DNA of 64,000 bases from Lucifuga dentata. Lineage: Eukaryota > Chordata > Actinopteri > Ophidiiformes > Bythitidae. The notes under the pieces are model-generated. The model was given only the letters and a program-made list of their open reading frames with translations, did no database searches and was not told the origin of the DNA. Positions 50,601 through 58,991 of the stretch are shown here, piece by piece (within the stretch, counting starts at the first letter, position 1; each line of letters starts with the position of its first letter). The stretch spans positions 207,134 to 271,133 of the forward strand of contig VXCM01000814.1 in assembly GCA_014773175.1 (NCBI GenBank). The letters run 5' to 3'. Made by a program: the position numbers and the translations under genes.

Positions 50601-50832
50601 CGATGAGCCGCAGCCCGTCGCTGAGGTCCGTCTGCAGATTGCCGATCCGCTTGTTGACGCATTTCAGGTGCTCGTTGCACCAACGGGTGAAGGTGTTCTG
50701 CTGGATCCTCTTCCACGGCGCATCCTCGGCCAGGTCTTTCTCCGTGGCGGGCATTTCTGCGTCCTTATCCTGGGAGAGAGTGTTAGGAGGGGGCGCAGCG
50801 CTCTGGTGGAGCCGGGGGTGGGAACCACTCAT
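15988..50832 (-). CDS. flna: Filamin A (actin-crosslinking scaffold), full coding span
   Basis: 48 coding exons, given in the segment entries, join without a frame break to 2,544 codons plus TAA when the artefactual copy at 34798-34860 is left out. The order is: tandem CH actin-binding domain (residues 1 to about 262), filamin repeats 1-8, repeats 10-15, hinge 1, repeats 16-23, hinge 2 and the dimerisation repeat 24. Filamin A dimers crosslink cortical F-actin and tether integrins, GTPase regulators and many receptors to it. The symbol flna (not flnb or flnc) rests on the C-terminal CEEILVKH and IPGSPY motifs, on the repeat-20 [14 protein letters not shown] motif, on the 24-nt VSIGGHGL microexon and on adjacency to emd. 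Human FLNA is 2,647 aa. The deficit is mainly one absent repeat (repeat 9) plus a shorter hinge 1. Confidence 0.96.
17613..22731 (-). CDS. flna: flna exons 33-46: rod 2, repeats 16-23
   Basis: Exons 22731-22632, 22485-22345, 22243-22115, 21910-21737, 21581-21420, 21311-21108, 21003-20851, 20606-20484, 20267-20001, 19901-19764, 19512-19397, 18404-18272, 18153-17977 and 17831-17613. Repeat 16 starts [20 protein letters not shown]. Repeat 18 has [20 protein letters not shown]. Repeat 20 carries [16 protein letters not shown] (exon 20606-20484), the motif of human phosphosite Ser2152. Repeat 21 has [20 protein letters not shown] and [19 protein letters not shown], the strands that bind integrin beta tails. 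Repeat 23 has [19 protein letters not shown]. These repeats fold in pairs in human filamin A and give its mechanosensing. Confidence 0.95.
23635..23709 (-). CDS. flna: flna hinge 1 exon
   Basis: A 75-nt exon encodes 25 residues, starting [20 protein letters not shown] and ending AQQPW. It is rich in Gln, Met and Pro, with no Ig-repeat pattern. It lies between repeats 15 and 16 at the position of human hinge 1, which is the flexible, calpain-sensitive linker and is longer. Phase 0 on both sides means it could be skipped without a frameshift. Only the terminal AQ-W-type residues and the following MNGLDV align convincingly with human. Confidence 0.85.
24154..27852 (-). CDS. flna: flna exons 22-31: repeats 10-15
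   Basis: Exons 27852-27534, 27417-27244, 27127-26965, 26851-26691, 26472-26305, 26210-26087, 25979-25823, 25708-25519, 24925-24902 (microexon) and 24401-24154. The first begins [19 protein letters not shown], which aligns with human repeat 10. It therefore follows repeat 8 directly and no repeat 9 is encoded. Later repeats are clear: [64 protein letters not shown] and [13 protein letters not shown]. Repeat 15 has [20 protein letters not shown] and ends [10 protein letters not shown]. This is the part of rod 1 that, in human filamin A, contributes to the secondary actin-binding surface (repeats 9-15). Confidence 0.94.
24902..24925 (-). CDS. flna: flna 24-nt cassette microexon (VSIGGHGL)
   Basis: A 24-base exon bounded by TATCAG| and |GTAAGC, preserving phase 1 on both sides. 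Included, it adds VSIGGHGL between CTVT and GAGVGPT at the start of repeat 15. Skipped, the frame continues unchanged. As I recall, human FLNA has an equivalent 8-residue alternative segment (the 2,647 versus 2,639 aa isoforms). Confidence 0.9.
   Translation of the reverse strand, partial: SQSAVMV
28073..36277 (-). CDS. flna: flna exons 5-21: rod 1, repeats 1-8
   Basis: Exons after exon 4: 35969-35851, 35720-35643, 35489-35327, 35068-34868, 32618-32481, 32322-32196, 32120-31984, 31898-31702, 31509-31396, 31206-31063, 30868-30745, 30648-30488, 30394-30304, 29122-28953, 28861-28744, 28532-28420 and 28222-28073. Each immunoglobulin-like repeat opens with a GPGL-type turn (for example [59 protein letters not shown]) and closes with a SPF strand. 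Repeat 6 has the family's long insertion ([15 protein letters not shown]). The segment ends with ATDPSK at residue 1071, the end of repeat 8. Exon 35068-34868 carries the assembly duplication; its true donor is GTGAGAT at 34867. Confidence 0.94.
29290..30105. mobile_element. Probable DNA-transposon remnant in flna intron
   Basis: A stretch in the intron between exons 29122 and 30304. It contains GTGCGTTTCCCCCC..TTGG near the left, ACGGTTTGTGGTGTGAACATG in the middle and GTCTGAAAACGCCCTTAG at the right. Elements with TTTTCACACC/GGTGTGAAAACGCCC-like ends are common in fish. Boundaries and class are uncertain, and no target duplication was found. Confidence 0.3.
33498..33840 (+). mobile_element. 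tRNA-derived SINE-like element
   Basis: It starts GGTGGCTCAGTGATCAAAGC and has a B-box-like GGTTCTAATCC. The familiar body of a common fish SINE follows (TGGACTTTGCATGTTCTGTC, CTCCCACAGCCCAAAGCCAT, ACTGGCAACTTGTCC, TGCTGGGATAGGCTCCTGC). The end is near CAGTATATAAGCG. It lies in the 2.2-kb flna intron between exons 32618 and 34868. The rest of that intron, and the other long flna introns, show only low-complexity sequence unless listed. Confidence 0.65.
34798..34922. other. Assembly duplication inside flna exon 8
   Basis: 34798-34859 and 34861-34922 are identical 62-bp segments around one N. Both contain the exon end and donor. Read literally, a gene finder would append a second copy of [17 protein letters not shown] to repeat 2. 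The repeat length and the next exon's phase fit only one copy, so the distal copy (34798-34859) is an artefact. Confidence 0.9.
36130..50832 (-). CDS. flna: flna exons 1-4: actin-binding domain and start of repeat 1
   Basis: Exons 50832-50463, 38787-38536, 37390-37293 and 36277-36130 encode residues 1-289. The start [16 protein letters not shown] is followed by [20 protein letters not shown] and CH1 ([15 protein letters not shown] ... KLVSI). CH2 spans exons 2-3: [40 protein letters not shown] and [17 protein letters not shown]. Exon 4 gives [20 protein letters not shown] then [13 protein letters not shown] sequence opening repeat 1. The ATG (50830-50832) follows AAAA and aligns with the human start. 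An in-frame upstream stretch exists but runs into a poly(A)/N tract and is taken as leader. The intron after exon 1 is 11.7 kb, the longest in the gene. Confidence 0.95.
41669..41976. mobile_element. hAT-like short element with CAGTGGTTC ends
   Basis: CAGTGGTTCCTAAACTG at the left and CAGTTCAAGAACCACT at the right form imperfect TIRs of about 15 bp typical of hAT MITEs. The interior includes GCGCCCCCTGGTGG (41715-41728) and an imperfect 27-30 bp tandem around 41840-41925 (CATATCCTGCTGCTGC units). No 8-bp target duplication is evident. Confidence 0.45.
45036..45045 (+). promoter_or_regulatory. CArG box in flna intron (SRF site candidate)
   Basis: CCTTAAAAGG is a perfect CC(A/T)6GG. It sits between a CT-rich tract (44930-45010) and CCCATTCCCTG (an MCAT-like CATTCC at about 45075). 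As filamin A is an SRF/MRTF target in mammals, a role in flna control is plausible. A single 10-bp match can arise by chance. Confidence 0.35.
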
Positions 50833-50961
50833 TTTTATGGGCTCGGCTGTCTCTCCGTTCACTGGCTTTTTTTTTTTTTTTTTNTTTTTTTTTTTTTTTG
50901 GGTGGAGTCTGCTCAACTTTGCAAGGCCGCTCCCTCTCTCTCTTTCTCGCTTTCTCCTTGT
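50833..50961 (-). other. flna 5' leader in coding exon 1, with upstream acceptor
   Basis: A strong minus-strand acceptor, CTTTTTTCTTTCTCTC then TTACATAG|ACAAGG, puts the exon's 5' end at 50961. The leader of about 129 bases contains a poly(A)-N-poly(A) gap at 50866-50899. The acceptor implies a non-coding exon further upstream, as in human FLNA. Confidence 0.6.
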
Positions 50962-52267
50962 CTATGTAAGAGAGAAAGAAAAAAGACAGGAGTGAACATG
51001 AGAGTGACTTGTTGCCTGGAGGTACAGATTTCGCAAAGCAAGGCGTTTATGGCCCAGGAAAACGAAAAGATTATCATTTGGGATAAACATTTATGGCACA
51101 TAACAGGCAGTATAGAGCTATTACTAAACTTGTTAAAGACCCCAAGTTTAAATCCTCAAGATTTTAATGTCCCAGGGAACCATCTGTGAAGATGACAGTT
51201 ACTTATTTGAGATTTAGAATATCGGAATATAGGAAGGGAGGGAACAATTTTGAAAAGTAACAGGATTAGTATGCATTCAGTTCTGTTTTATAATAGTAAA
51301 CTAATTCCTATTTTTGCTTTGATCCATTTTGGACATTAGTAAATCCATCTCTCCAGTCACTGGAAATCGAAGTGGGTCAAATGGATTTTACTTGCAGATG
51401 GGCCTGAGCCTGCATAAAGTTTGTTTTAGCATTTTTCATGTTTGCCTAACAGATAGCAGCACAGCGTTGCCTGGAGAATGCAAGGTCAAACAGCAAAGCA
51501 GTGAAAAGCTCATCATTTTACTCACTACTTTCCAAAACACCCAAAACACATTTCTTCTACTTATCCCCTATCTGTGNCCCCCCCTCCAGTGGTCAGAATT
51601 ATCTGGGGACATTCCTGCCATTCCTCACTTTTGTCTCTGATTCCACAAACAAATACACAGGGTTCAGAATGATACACTCCACAAACTGTGACTCTCAATT
51701 TACACGATGCAAACTTTAAAATGAATAATCAAAAGCTTGTCTCTTTCATTTGTTTGGTGTTTCTCTCTGGGGCCATCAGTGCATCTCCATGAGCTCATGC
51801 ACCTGCAGGCCTGCATGTAGCATTGTAGTATTGCAGCATTATAACAAAAATGAGTTTTTTGGGTACATGCATGTTTCTTTAGTATGCAACCTGATGTCTC
51901 CATCTGCATAGATGTGTATGTTTGTTGTGTGACACCATGTCTTGTATGCAGTCTTATCTCCATGCAGGTCACAGTACAGATCAGACTGTGAGTGTGTCTA
52001 GACACCAGCCTTACCCACAGCTTGTCATTGTACTCTGACCAAATACACAGATGAGATCATACACTAAGTATGCAACATCTAATGCAGATTCAGTGTTTTA
52101 TGACAGTTTACACTTTGCCTGCATGCAGTTTTCAAATCATGTAAGACTTGTGCATATTGTAATTTCTGATGACAATGTCATCTCACATTGTTTCCCCCTC
52201 TGTGTATGGCAGATATACAATTATATATATATATATATACTTTTTTAAAATAATTTTTCTGCTTTGT

Positions 52268-52306
52268 CATATAATATGGAGACCTAAAGGGTCTCCATAT
52301 TATATG
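52268..52306. repeat. Perfect 17-bp palindromic hairpin
   Basis: The left arm CATATAATATGGAGACC (52268-52284), loop TAAAG and right arm GGTCTCCATATTATATG (52290-52306) pair without mismatch. The stem is too short for a microRNA precursor. It may be the fused ends of a tiny MITE. Confidence 0.7.
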
Positions 52307-52624
52307 GTTTGGAAGCAAGGAGGGGATGGTTTGATTAAGGCTGTGATACAGATTCACATGCCCCACTGTATATCCCCACTGTCATATATGTTGAGTTTTC
52401 ACAAAGTATAAAGACCCAAGAAAATTTAATATGATTGCATTTATTTTGCATATGTAAAAGCACAAAACAAGTTGAAGTTTTTGAGATTGACCCTTTTTGT
52501 GACTTTAGCAAACAGAGCAGCAGTGGCTGTAAAGGCAGCAAGAGATGTGTACTGTAGCTTTTTTGACTAAATAAGGAGCTCAATGCCAGGAGCCACAGTG
52601 CAGCCACAGCCAACTAAGAATGCT

Positions 52625-52630
52625 TTTGCC

Positions 52631-52671
<41 letters not shown>

Positions 52672-52696
52672 GTCTGGTCAAGGGAGAATNTTTGCC

Positions 52697-52737
<41 letters not shown>

Positions 52738-52755
52738 GTCTGGTCAAGGGAGAAT
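52625..52755. other. Assembly duplication with (TG)n
   Basis: 52625-52689 and 52691-52755 are identical around one N. Each carries the same (TG)n run, so there is really one microsatellite. Confidence 0.85.
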
Positions 52756-54736
52756 CTGAGGAATGCCCCCTACACCCGTAACAACCCTGCAGTCGCCATC
52801 CTTAATAATCTCCCAATAAAAGAGCCTATTAATGTAATAGACACAAGCTTGAACACACACACACACACACACACTCACTCCCACACTAGCATGCTTTTGC
52901 ATTCATTAGGCCATTTAAAAACAATGGAACAATGGACTTTGGTAGTTGTTAACAATTCTTCTCTGGTCCCTCAGTGAATAATCTGCTTTATTTCACAACT
53001 TTCATTACATACACACTTGCCTCATCACTCAGGACTCAATTACACTAATAACTATTAAGACATGAACATTTTGTGGCAAAACAGGACTACAATAGAATAT
53101 TTTTAAAGTGAGGCACATACAGTAGTAAAATAAAACAAAAATTTGTATGCAAATGTGTCCATTTATAGATACAATTACACAGTTTAGTTTAATATCATCT
53201 GCTGGTCTCACACACTGTGTAAATTACATAAATTCCCTTTGCTCAGTGAGAGGCTACTGGCTTTTAGATTCACAATGAACTTCAAAATGTACAATAAAGT
53301 TCTGCATGGAGGAAAAAAGCTTATGAAAACTAATCAGATTCACTGTGTAGGCCCTGTTGTCTCATTGGAATCTGCCAATAAACAACCCACAAAACACTGG
53401 GCGGAGACAGGAGGAGCTGACCAAGACATAAGAAGTCTCAGTATCAGAGGGCTGGACTGATGTCTCTGTGTTGGCTTTTGGCTCCCTCTAGTGATTATTT
53501 TTGGTATTGCACTTTCTCTGTTTCTGCCTCCTCTAAATTTCCTTGCTAAATTTTCTCCTCAAGTCTTCTTCTCTGCTTTTACTGTGTGGCTGATGTAGTT
53601 CTGGATTTGGAGTCTAGTCAGCTGAGCAAATTGATTTCATTGGATAATCTGAATAGTTACTCTGCCCATTTCTTGGTATTCTATGAGTAAGCATTTGTAT
53701 GATTTCAAAAAACTTACACAAAACTAGAGTTTATGCATAGATCTCTTCCACATTGGAAGTAAAGATGAGCTTCAAACTGACAAGTTTGTTCAAAAGATGG
53801 CCTTTATTTTTATTAAGCTTTTAGGAAACCAAACCCAATGAATTATTGAATTATTATTGTGCAATCAACATTCATTACTGTCATTTAGCCTTTACCCTCA
53901 AAAGAGAGTATATGCTAAGGGTTATCATATCCATTCAATTTTTCTGTTGGCAAGAGTGAATTTATATTAAAATATGTAAAATAATGGCTATTATGAGTTT
54001 TGCAAATACTTGAACAAGAAAAAGGAACCGTCAGTCTTGTATTCTGTTTTGATATTGTCGGATAAACAACTTTCCAACAGATGAAGTAGAAAAATTTAAA
54101 AAATTATCAGGAATACTGAGAGCCTACATTAGATATTAAATTAGACACTGTTTGATTTTATTAGCCTGTTGTTGAAATGATAGGATAATAAAAAGTGCCT
54201 TCCTCCCTTTTCTGCTGATGTTACTGTTATTTTAGTACCAGCCAGCGATGAAGGTAAACTTTCTCATCATCATCACCCACCACGCCCAATCAGCCACAAG
54301 CCAAGCGGAGCAGAACTCAACAAGGGAAGTTAGATGAATGCTAGAGGCCACAACACAACCACATGAAACATACACTTAAGGGGTGAGAGAGAATGTTAAA
54401 TACACAGATTACAGGAAATTTATGACTTTTTCCCCTGCAGACTGTATGTGTGTGAGAAGGTTGTGTGACAGTAGACAGTGTCAAATAAGGAAATGGCCTA
54501 ACTTTCTCACTCTGTCTTTTCCAGCACCTTCTTCTGCTCTTCATCAATGAGAGAAGTGAGGTGTTATAAATTATTGAGCCAAGAAGATGTGATGTGTCAT
54601 GATGTGTCATAGCAATCTCTACGACACACAGTCATTTGGAGTTATTTAAGAAGCCTAAAATATGAAAACTTTTCTCAACTTTGCTTTACATGAAAGGTGT
54701 ATAGGAATCTTATGACCTCAGCATAAAATGACAAAA

Positions 54737-54738
<2 letters not shown>

Positions 54739-54778
<40 letters not shown>
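54739..54778 (+). repeat. (GA)n microsatellite
   Basis: About 20 GA units in the proposed leader intron of flna. The surrounding 53.2-55.1 kb shows no exon. Confidence 0.9.
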
Positions 54779-54781
<3 letters not shown>

Positions 54782-55105
54782 TACATGGCTTTGGGAAGGA
54801 AAAAGGAGACTTTAGTCTTATCAAATAAATGCAAAACATAATGGAGTCACATTGCAGAAAGACATGATGAGGGTGGTGACATTCTTTGTTTTAGCTGATA
54901 TGAATCAGTCTCACTGGAGGTCTGAATTAGCATCCAAGACAGCAATAAATTACACTTCTCATTTACCTGAGTGTTCCAATCACATGAACATACACACTTA
55001 TTTCACCATATATGCAGACCCAATTTAAGAATAAGACAAGTCATTCCATGTGCAAGAACTTAGAACTATGACTCTTAAATGAAAGTTGTCATGAGGACCT
55101 GCAGT

Positions 55106-55734
55106 TTAAAGGACCATACCAACCATTTTGCATGTTTGAGCCCAATATATTCAATTTTCATACATGTTACGTTACTGACAATCATTTCCCAAAGGATAAA
55201 ACCGTATTTCAGCTTTTCTGATATTTTGCAAAATCTCTTAATCTTTCAAAATCAAATATCCAAGTGATACACCCACCTTAAAAATCAATGCTTCGCCTGC
55301 TAATAGTTGCCCGCAGTTGCTAATAGTTGCACACAGCCTTATGAAGTCACGGTTGTTTAAATTTTTGGATAAATGCAGGGCTTCTTTTGGGACTATATTC
55401 CCCGGTGGAGACATACATTCACTCTGCACTTTTTTTTATTGTGTTTAAATGCTAAAATTATGAAACTTCAAAAAAAAAAAAAAAAAAAACTGAATACATG
55501 TCTTGTCCGTGATGATGGATTACCTATCCCAAGAACGTTTCAAGTGCCAAAAAGTTGATTTTAATAACGTACCAGAATGAACTGAAACCAATGGTGGCCT
55601 GGAAGGTAGGGAAAGAAAAATTAAATTCACCATTCCAGTAGTATGCTTTGGGAAATGACTGTCAGTAACGTTACATGTATAAAAATTGAATATATTAGGC
55701 TCAAACATGCAAAATGGCCTGTATGGTCCTTTAA
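55106..55734 (+). mobile_element. TTAA-bounded inverted-repeat element, copy B (uninterrupted)
   Basis: The left end TTAAAGGACCATACC..GCATGTTTGAGCCCAATA with TTACGTTACTGACAATCATT is mirrored at the right by AATGACTGTCAGTAACGTTA and GGCTCAAACATGC..ATGGTCCTTTAA. TTAA borders lie at 55106-55109 and 55731-55734. This is the best full-length copy without a nested insert and has an internal A-run at 55469-55489. No transposase is encoded. Confidence 0.8.
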
Positions 55735-55739
55735 GTGGT

Positions 55740-56240
55740 TATGGGTGCGTGCTTGATGCGTGTGCGCGCGTTGCACGACCCGCTCCGGGCGGAGGAGGGC
55801 GCAATCGGCCACCGCTTCGGCCCCCCTGCTAAACAGCTGGAATTCAGTGCTGCGTCCATGTTTTACCTTATTTGGTGTGGAGCCCATAATTGTAGCAGCG
55901 GGGAGATGCTTCACTCCGCTGCTGCGTGTTTATGCGTGCATGCGCGTACACGTGAAAGCGCGCGCTCCTTGTTGATAACCCATAAACAAACGGCAATGTG
56001 TGCAGGAATGACGTGGGATGGACGGATGGGCTCCAGTGCAAAACGTCCAGACTGACATCATGCGCTGTGACGTTCTGACCGCCGCGGGTCGTTACACCGT
56101 AAACCGGCCGTGTAACGACACTCGACGCAGCACGCCTTATAAAAGCATCTGCGTGAGGTGTGGCGCAACGCAACACGGCAACAGCCCACCCGGTGAGAGC
56201 AGCGGTCCCTCCCGGTCCACAGAGAAACTTATAGAGTTGT
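55740..56240. promoter_or_regulatory. CpG-rich segment with TATA box (candidate promoter)
   Basis: Dense CpG, with runs such as TGCGCGCGTTGCACGACCCG, GCGCGCGCTCC and CCGCGGGTCG, is unlike the AT-rich surroundings. TATAAAAG lies at about 56139 on the plus strand, and a plus-strand donor CCCG|GTGAGA follows about 50 bases later. On the minus strand, AAATAAG|GTAAAA near 55866 could be the donor of an alternative flna first exon. Which strand, if either, is transcribed is not shown by sequence. Confidence 0.4.
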
Positions 56241-56532
56241 CACACTTTTCCCAATATGACAGAAAACTTTATGACATCCATGACACGTACATGCAACCTG
56301 GACAGCAATCATCTGATAATGTATGAACACTATACATATAAAAGCTGCAACTCTTCATTTTTTTTTTTTTTTTNTTTTTTTTTTTTTTTTATGCTCAGCA
56401 ACTGGAGATAACTTAAATCCCACGCTACCACCCACTGGCCAAATCAGTGACATTTCAAGCAGAAACAGCTCTCACCCCATTCAGCATCTCACTCTCACTC
56501 ACTCTTTAAAAACAGCAACATCCCGCACTTAC

Positions 56533-56660
56533 ATGATCTTGTTGCCTGTGAAGTTGCCTTGTGTGTGTGTGGGTGGTCAGCGTCTCTTCTCTCCGGTCAG
56601 TCGGTACGCGCACAGCCAGCCGTTACTTTGGTAGGAGATTGTAAGTGTGCACCGTGGTCC
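56533..56660 (-). other. Candidate flna non-coding first exon
   Basis: A strong minus-strand donor (GATCAT|GTAAGTG, exon end 56533) follows GC-rich leader-like sequence. It lies upstream of the acceptor at 50961 in the same orientation. The start is arbitrary. The assignment is by position only. Confidence 0.35.
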
Positions 56661-56779
56661 CGGACCTCCCTCCCCACGCGCAGTCCCGGTGTGGGGGAAA
56701 AGGGTGTTCTGCTTTTACTGGAGGCGTAAAAGAAAAAAGAGATAGTCCCTCCGCTCTTTTGCTCTTTTCTACCTCTCCT

Positions 56780-56945
56780 CCTCTTCGCTTTCTCTCTCTC
56801 TCTCTCTCTCTCTCGCTCTGTCCTCCACCGTGAGAGCCTTAATTGGTAAAGGGGTAAAGCATCAGAGAAGGTGGGGGGTGTTACTCTCCGTTTGCTTCTT
56901 TTCACATGGGTGACGTCATGACCGCGCCTTCGGGATTTTAAAGGT
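56780..56945 (-). promoter_or_regulatory. Candidate flna promoter with perfect CRE
   Basis: A palindromic CRE, TGACGTCA (56911-56918), lies in a GC-richer segment with a (TC)n run (56787-56815). It is about 250 bases upstream of the candidate first exon on the flna strand. No clear TATA box; TTTAAAA at about 56936 is weak. Confidence 0.35.
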
Positions 56946-57888
56946 ATGATGTCAGTGGCCCGTGGGTGCCCCTATCTCTCACCTCTTTTTTTTTCATTTT
57001 GCCTAGCGGTGGTGTTAATAGATCCTCAGTACCCCCCCCTCCCCACATATGCACACACATCTTTTTCTCTGTGCAGCCTGTGTGTGTGTATGTGTGTGTN
57101 GGGGGGGCGGGGGGGAGGTCCCATCATCTTTCTGCACCTTTTGCCTCTCTTTTCCTGTTATCTGTTATTGTTCAGACAGGCCAGTGAACAGGGCTGTTTC
57201 TCTCCATCAAACCCACTGTGACTCAACATGTGTAGGGCTTTTTGTGTGTGTGGGTGTACACGCGCAGGCACGCACGCGCTTCAGACAGCTGGATATTGGC
57301 TCAGGAAGCAAAAATGTTCAGCCTCTGCTGTGCCCTGCAGTGCATCGGTCTTGTGGGAGGATGGTGGGAAGAGGAGGGAGGATAGGAGGTGGGGGGAGAG
57401 GCAGTGGAGGGGGTGAAGAGACAACAGAGGAGATTAAAAGATTTTAATCACAATAATATAATATTCCTTAAATGGCTTTAAGTGTGTCTGTAGAACTCAC
57501 TTCTAAGTTTATAGTGGCCCTATTTTTCCTGTATATTTAATTTTTTGATTATATTCATAAAATAGCCTCCAAAAATATAATAAAAGATTAGCAAAGAAGG
57601 TGCATACATTAAAAGGAAAAAGGAAGAGAAGGATAGAGGAAAAAATAGGAGGAGGCAGGCAAAGGAAATGTAGAGAGGTGATGAAGAAAAGAGGAAAAAG
57701 ATGATGACAAGAATATTCAGACAGAAAGGCAAAGAAAAGGCTGAAGGGGGCTGGGGGGGGGNAGGAGGAGGAGGAGGAGGAGAGAGGAGAGAGGAGTTGA
57801 TATGTCTGAAAGTACTATAAAACTTAGTTATCAACTTGTCCCTTCAACTCCACTTGATTTAGATACAAGAGGCAGGCCATAAAAGTTT

Positions 57889-57890
57889 TA

Positions 57891-57926
<36 letters not shown>

Positions 57927-57950
57927 TGTGTGTCTGTGTGTGTGCGTGTG
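57889..57950 (+). repeat. (TC)n(TG)n compound microsatellite
   Basis: Dinucleotide runs visible directly. A (CA)n(GA)n run of the same style lies at 58067-58106. The rest of 57.0-58.8 kb holds GGA-rich and GT-rich low-complexity sequence and no exon. Confidence 0.9.
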
Positions 57951-58071
57951 TGGTGCTCTATTAATTAGACCCAGCTGTGTGGTGTTTTGCCTGTGAGCTC
58001 GTCCAGTCAGTCAGTGACATCATCTGCATAAGTTACATCATCAGAGGCTGATTTGCTGGGATAAACACACA

Positions 58072-58105
<34 letters not shown>

Positions 58106-58834
58106 AAAAAATACATGCTTATGCAGAGTAAAACTTAAGTCATTAGGTTATAAGATAACCGACAAGATGGATATCTTACAATTTAGATGCAGGCATATAT
58201 ATTCTAGAACAATCGTCTGAGTTTGAATCTTTAGCTTCTCCTAAAGTTCTTTGTCTAAGGAGCCAGCCTGTTATTACTTATGAAATCCCTAAAATATTCA
58301 CTGTGGAAGCCCTGATTGACTTGTAGGTCTGATTTATGGTTTTATTCACTTTCTGGGTCAATTACAGCAACGTCCCAGTTGGTCACGTTACTCTTGCACT
58401 TGTGCTGATTGTGCTGATCCTAGAATTCTGCTGAAATGTGGCTTTTAGTAGCTCTTGCTGTTTTTATAGATACAGTGGAAAGCCTTAAACGGGGTCTGGC
58501 ACAGTATTGACACCAGACTACGCTACACCAGTTTGGACATCAGTCTGTTTAAATTCAAATAATCTTTATCTGAACGTAGATCTGCACCAAGGTCCACACA
58601 ATCAATGGGATACATGTGCCAGATGTTTTTCATTCAAGTATGGGTACAATAGTTCATGAGAAAATGTTCAAAATCAGCCTGTTTTGCAATGTTGCAAAAT
58701 CCTTAAAAAAAAAAAAAATAAATAAAAAGCATAAATCCACACCAAAACTAATCCTGCTGAGTAACAAGCAAACAGAGAAACAAAGGGTACAGTAAATATC
58801 ATTGGTGGAGGTAATGGGATAACTTGCAACAGCC

Positions 58835-58925
58835 CTGTGACAAACTGGCAACCTGTCTCAGGTGTTTCCCTCACTCTTCATGCTGGGATAAGCTCCTGCC
58901 ACCCATGATCCCAAATAAATACAGA
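58835..58925 (+). mobile_element. SINE 3' fragment
   Basis: ACAAACTGGCAACCTGTCTC and ATGCTGGGATAAGCTCCTGC match the 3' half of the SINE at 33498-33840. The 5' part is missing. Confidence 0.55.
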
Positions 58926-58991
58926 ATAATTGGTGGAGTAGCTTCTTGTTTGATTTGATGAATACCATAAAACAATATACGAAAACACAGG

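Noticed and set aside
50866..50916. Upstream in-frame extension of the flna start (Lys-rich then PVNGETAEP)
   Set aside because: The Lys run is a poly(A) tract containing an N, and the ATG at 50830-50832 aligns with the human start; treated as leader.
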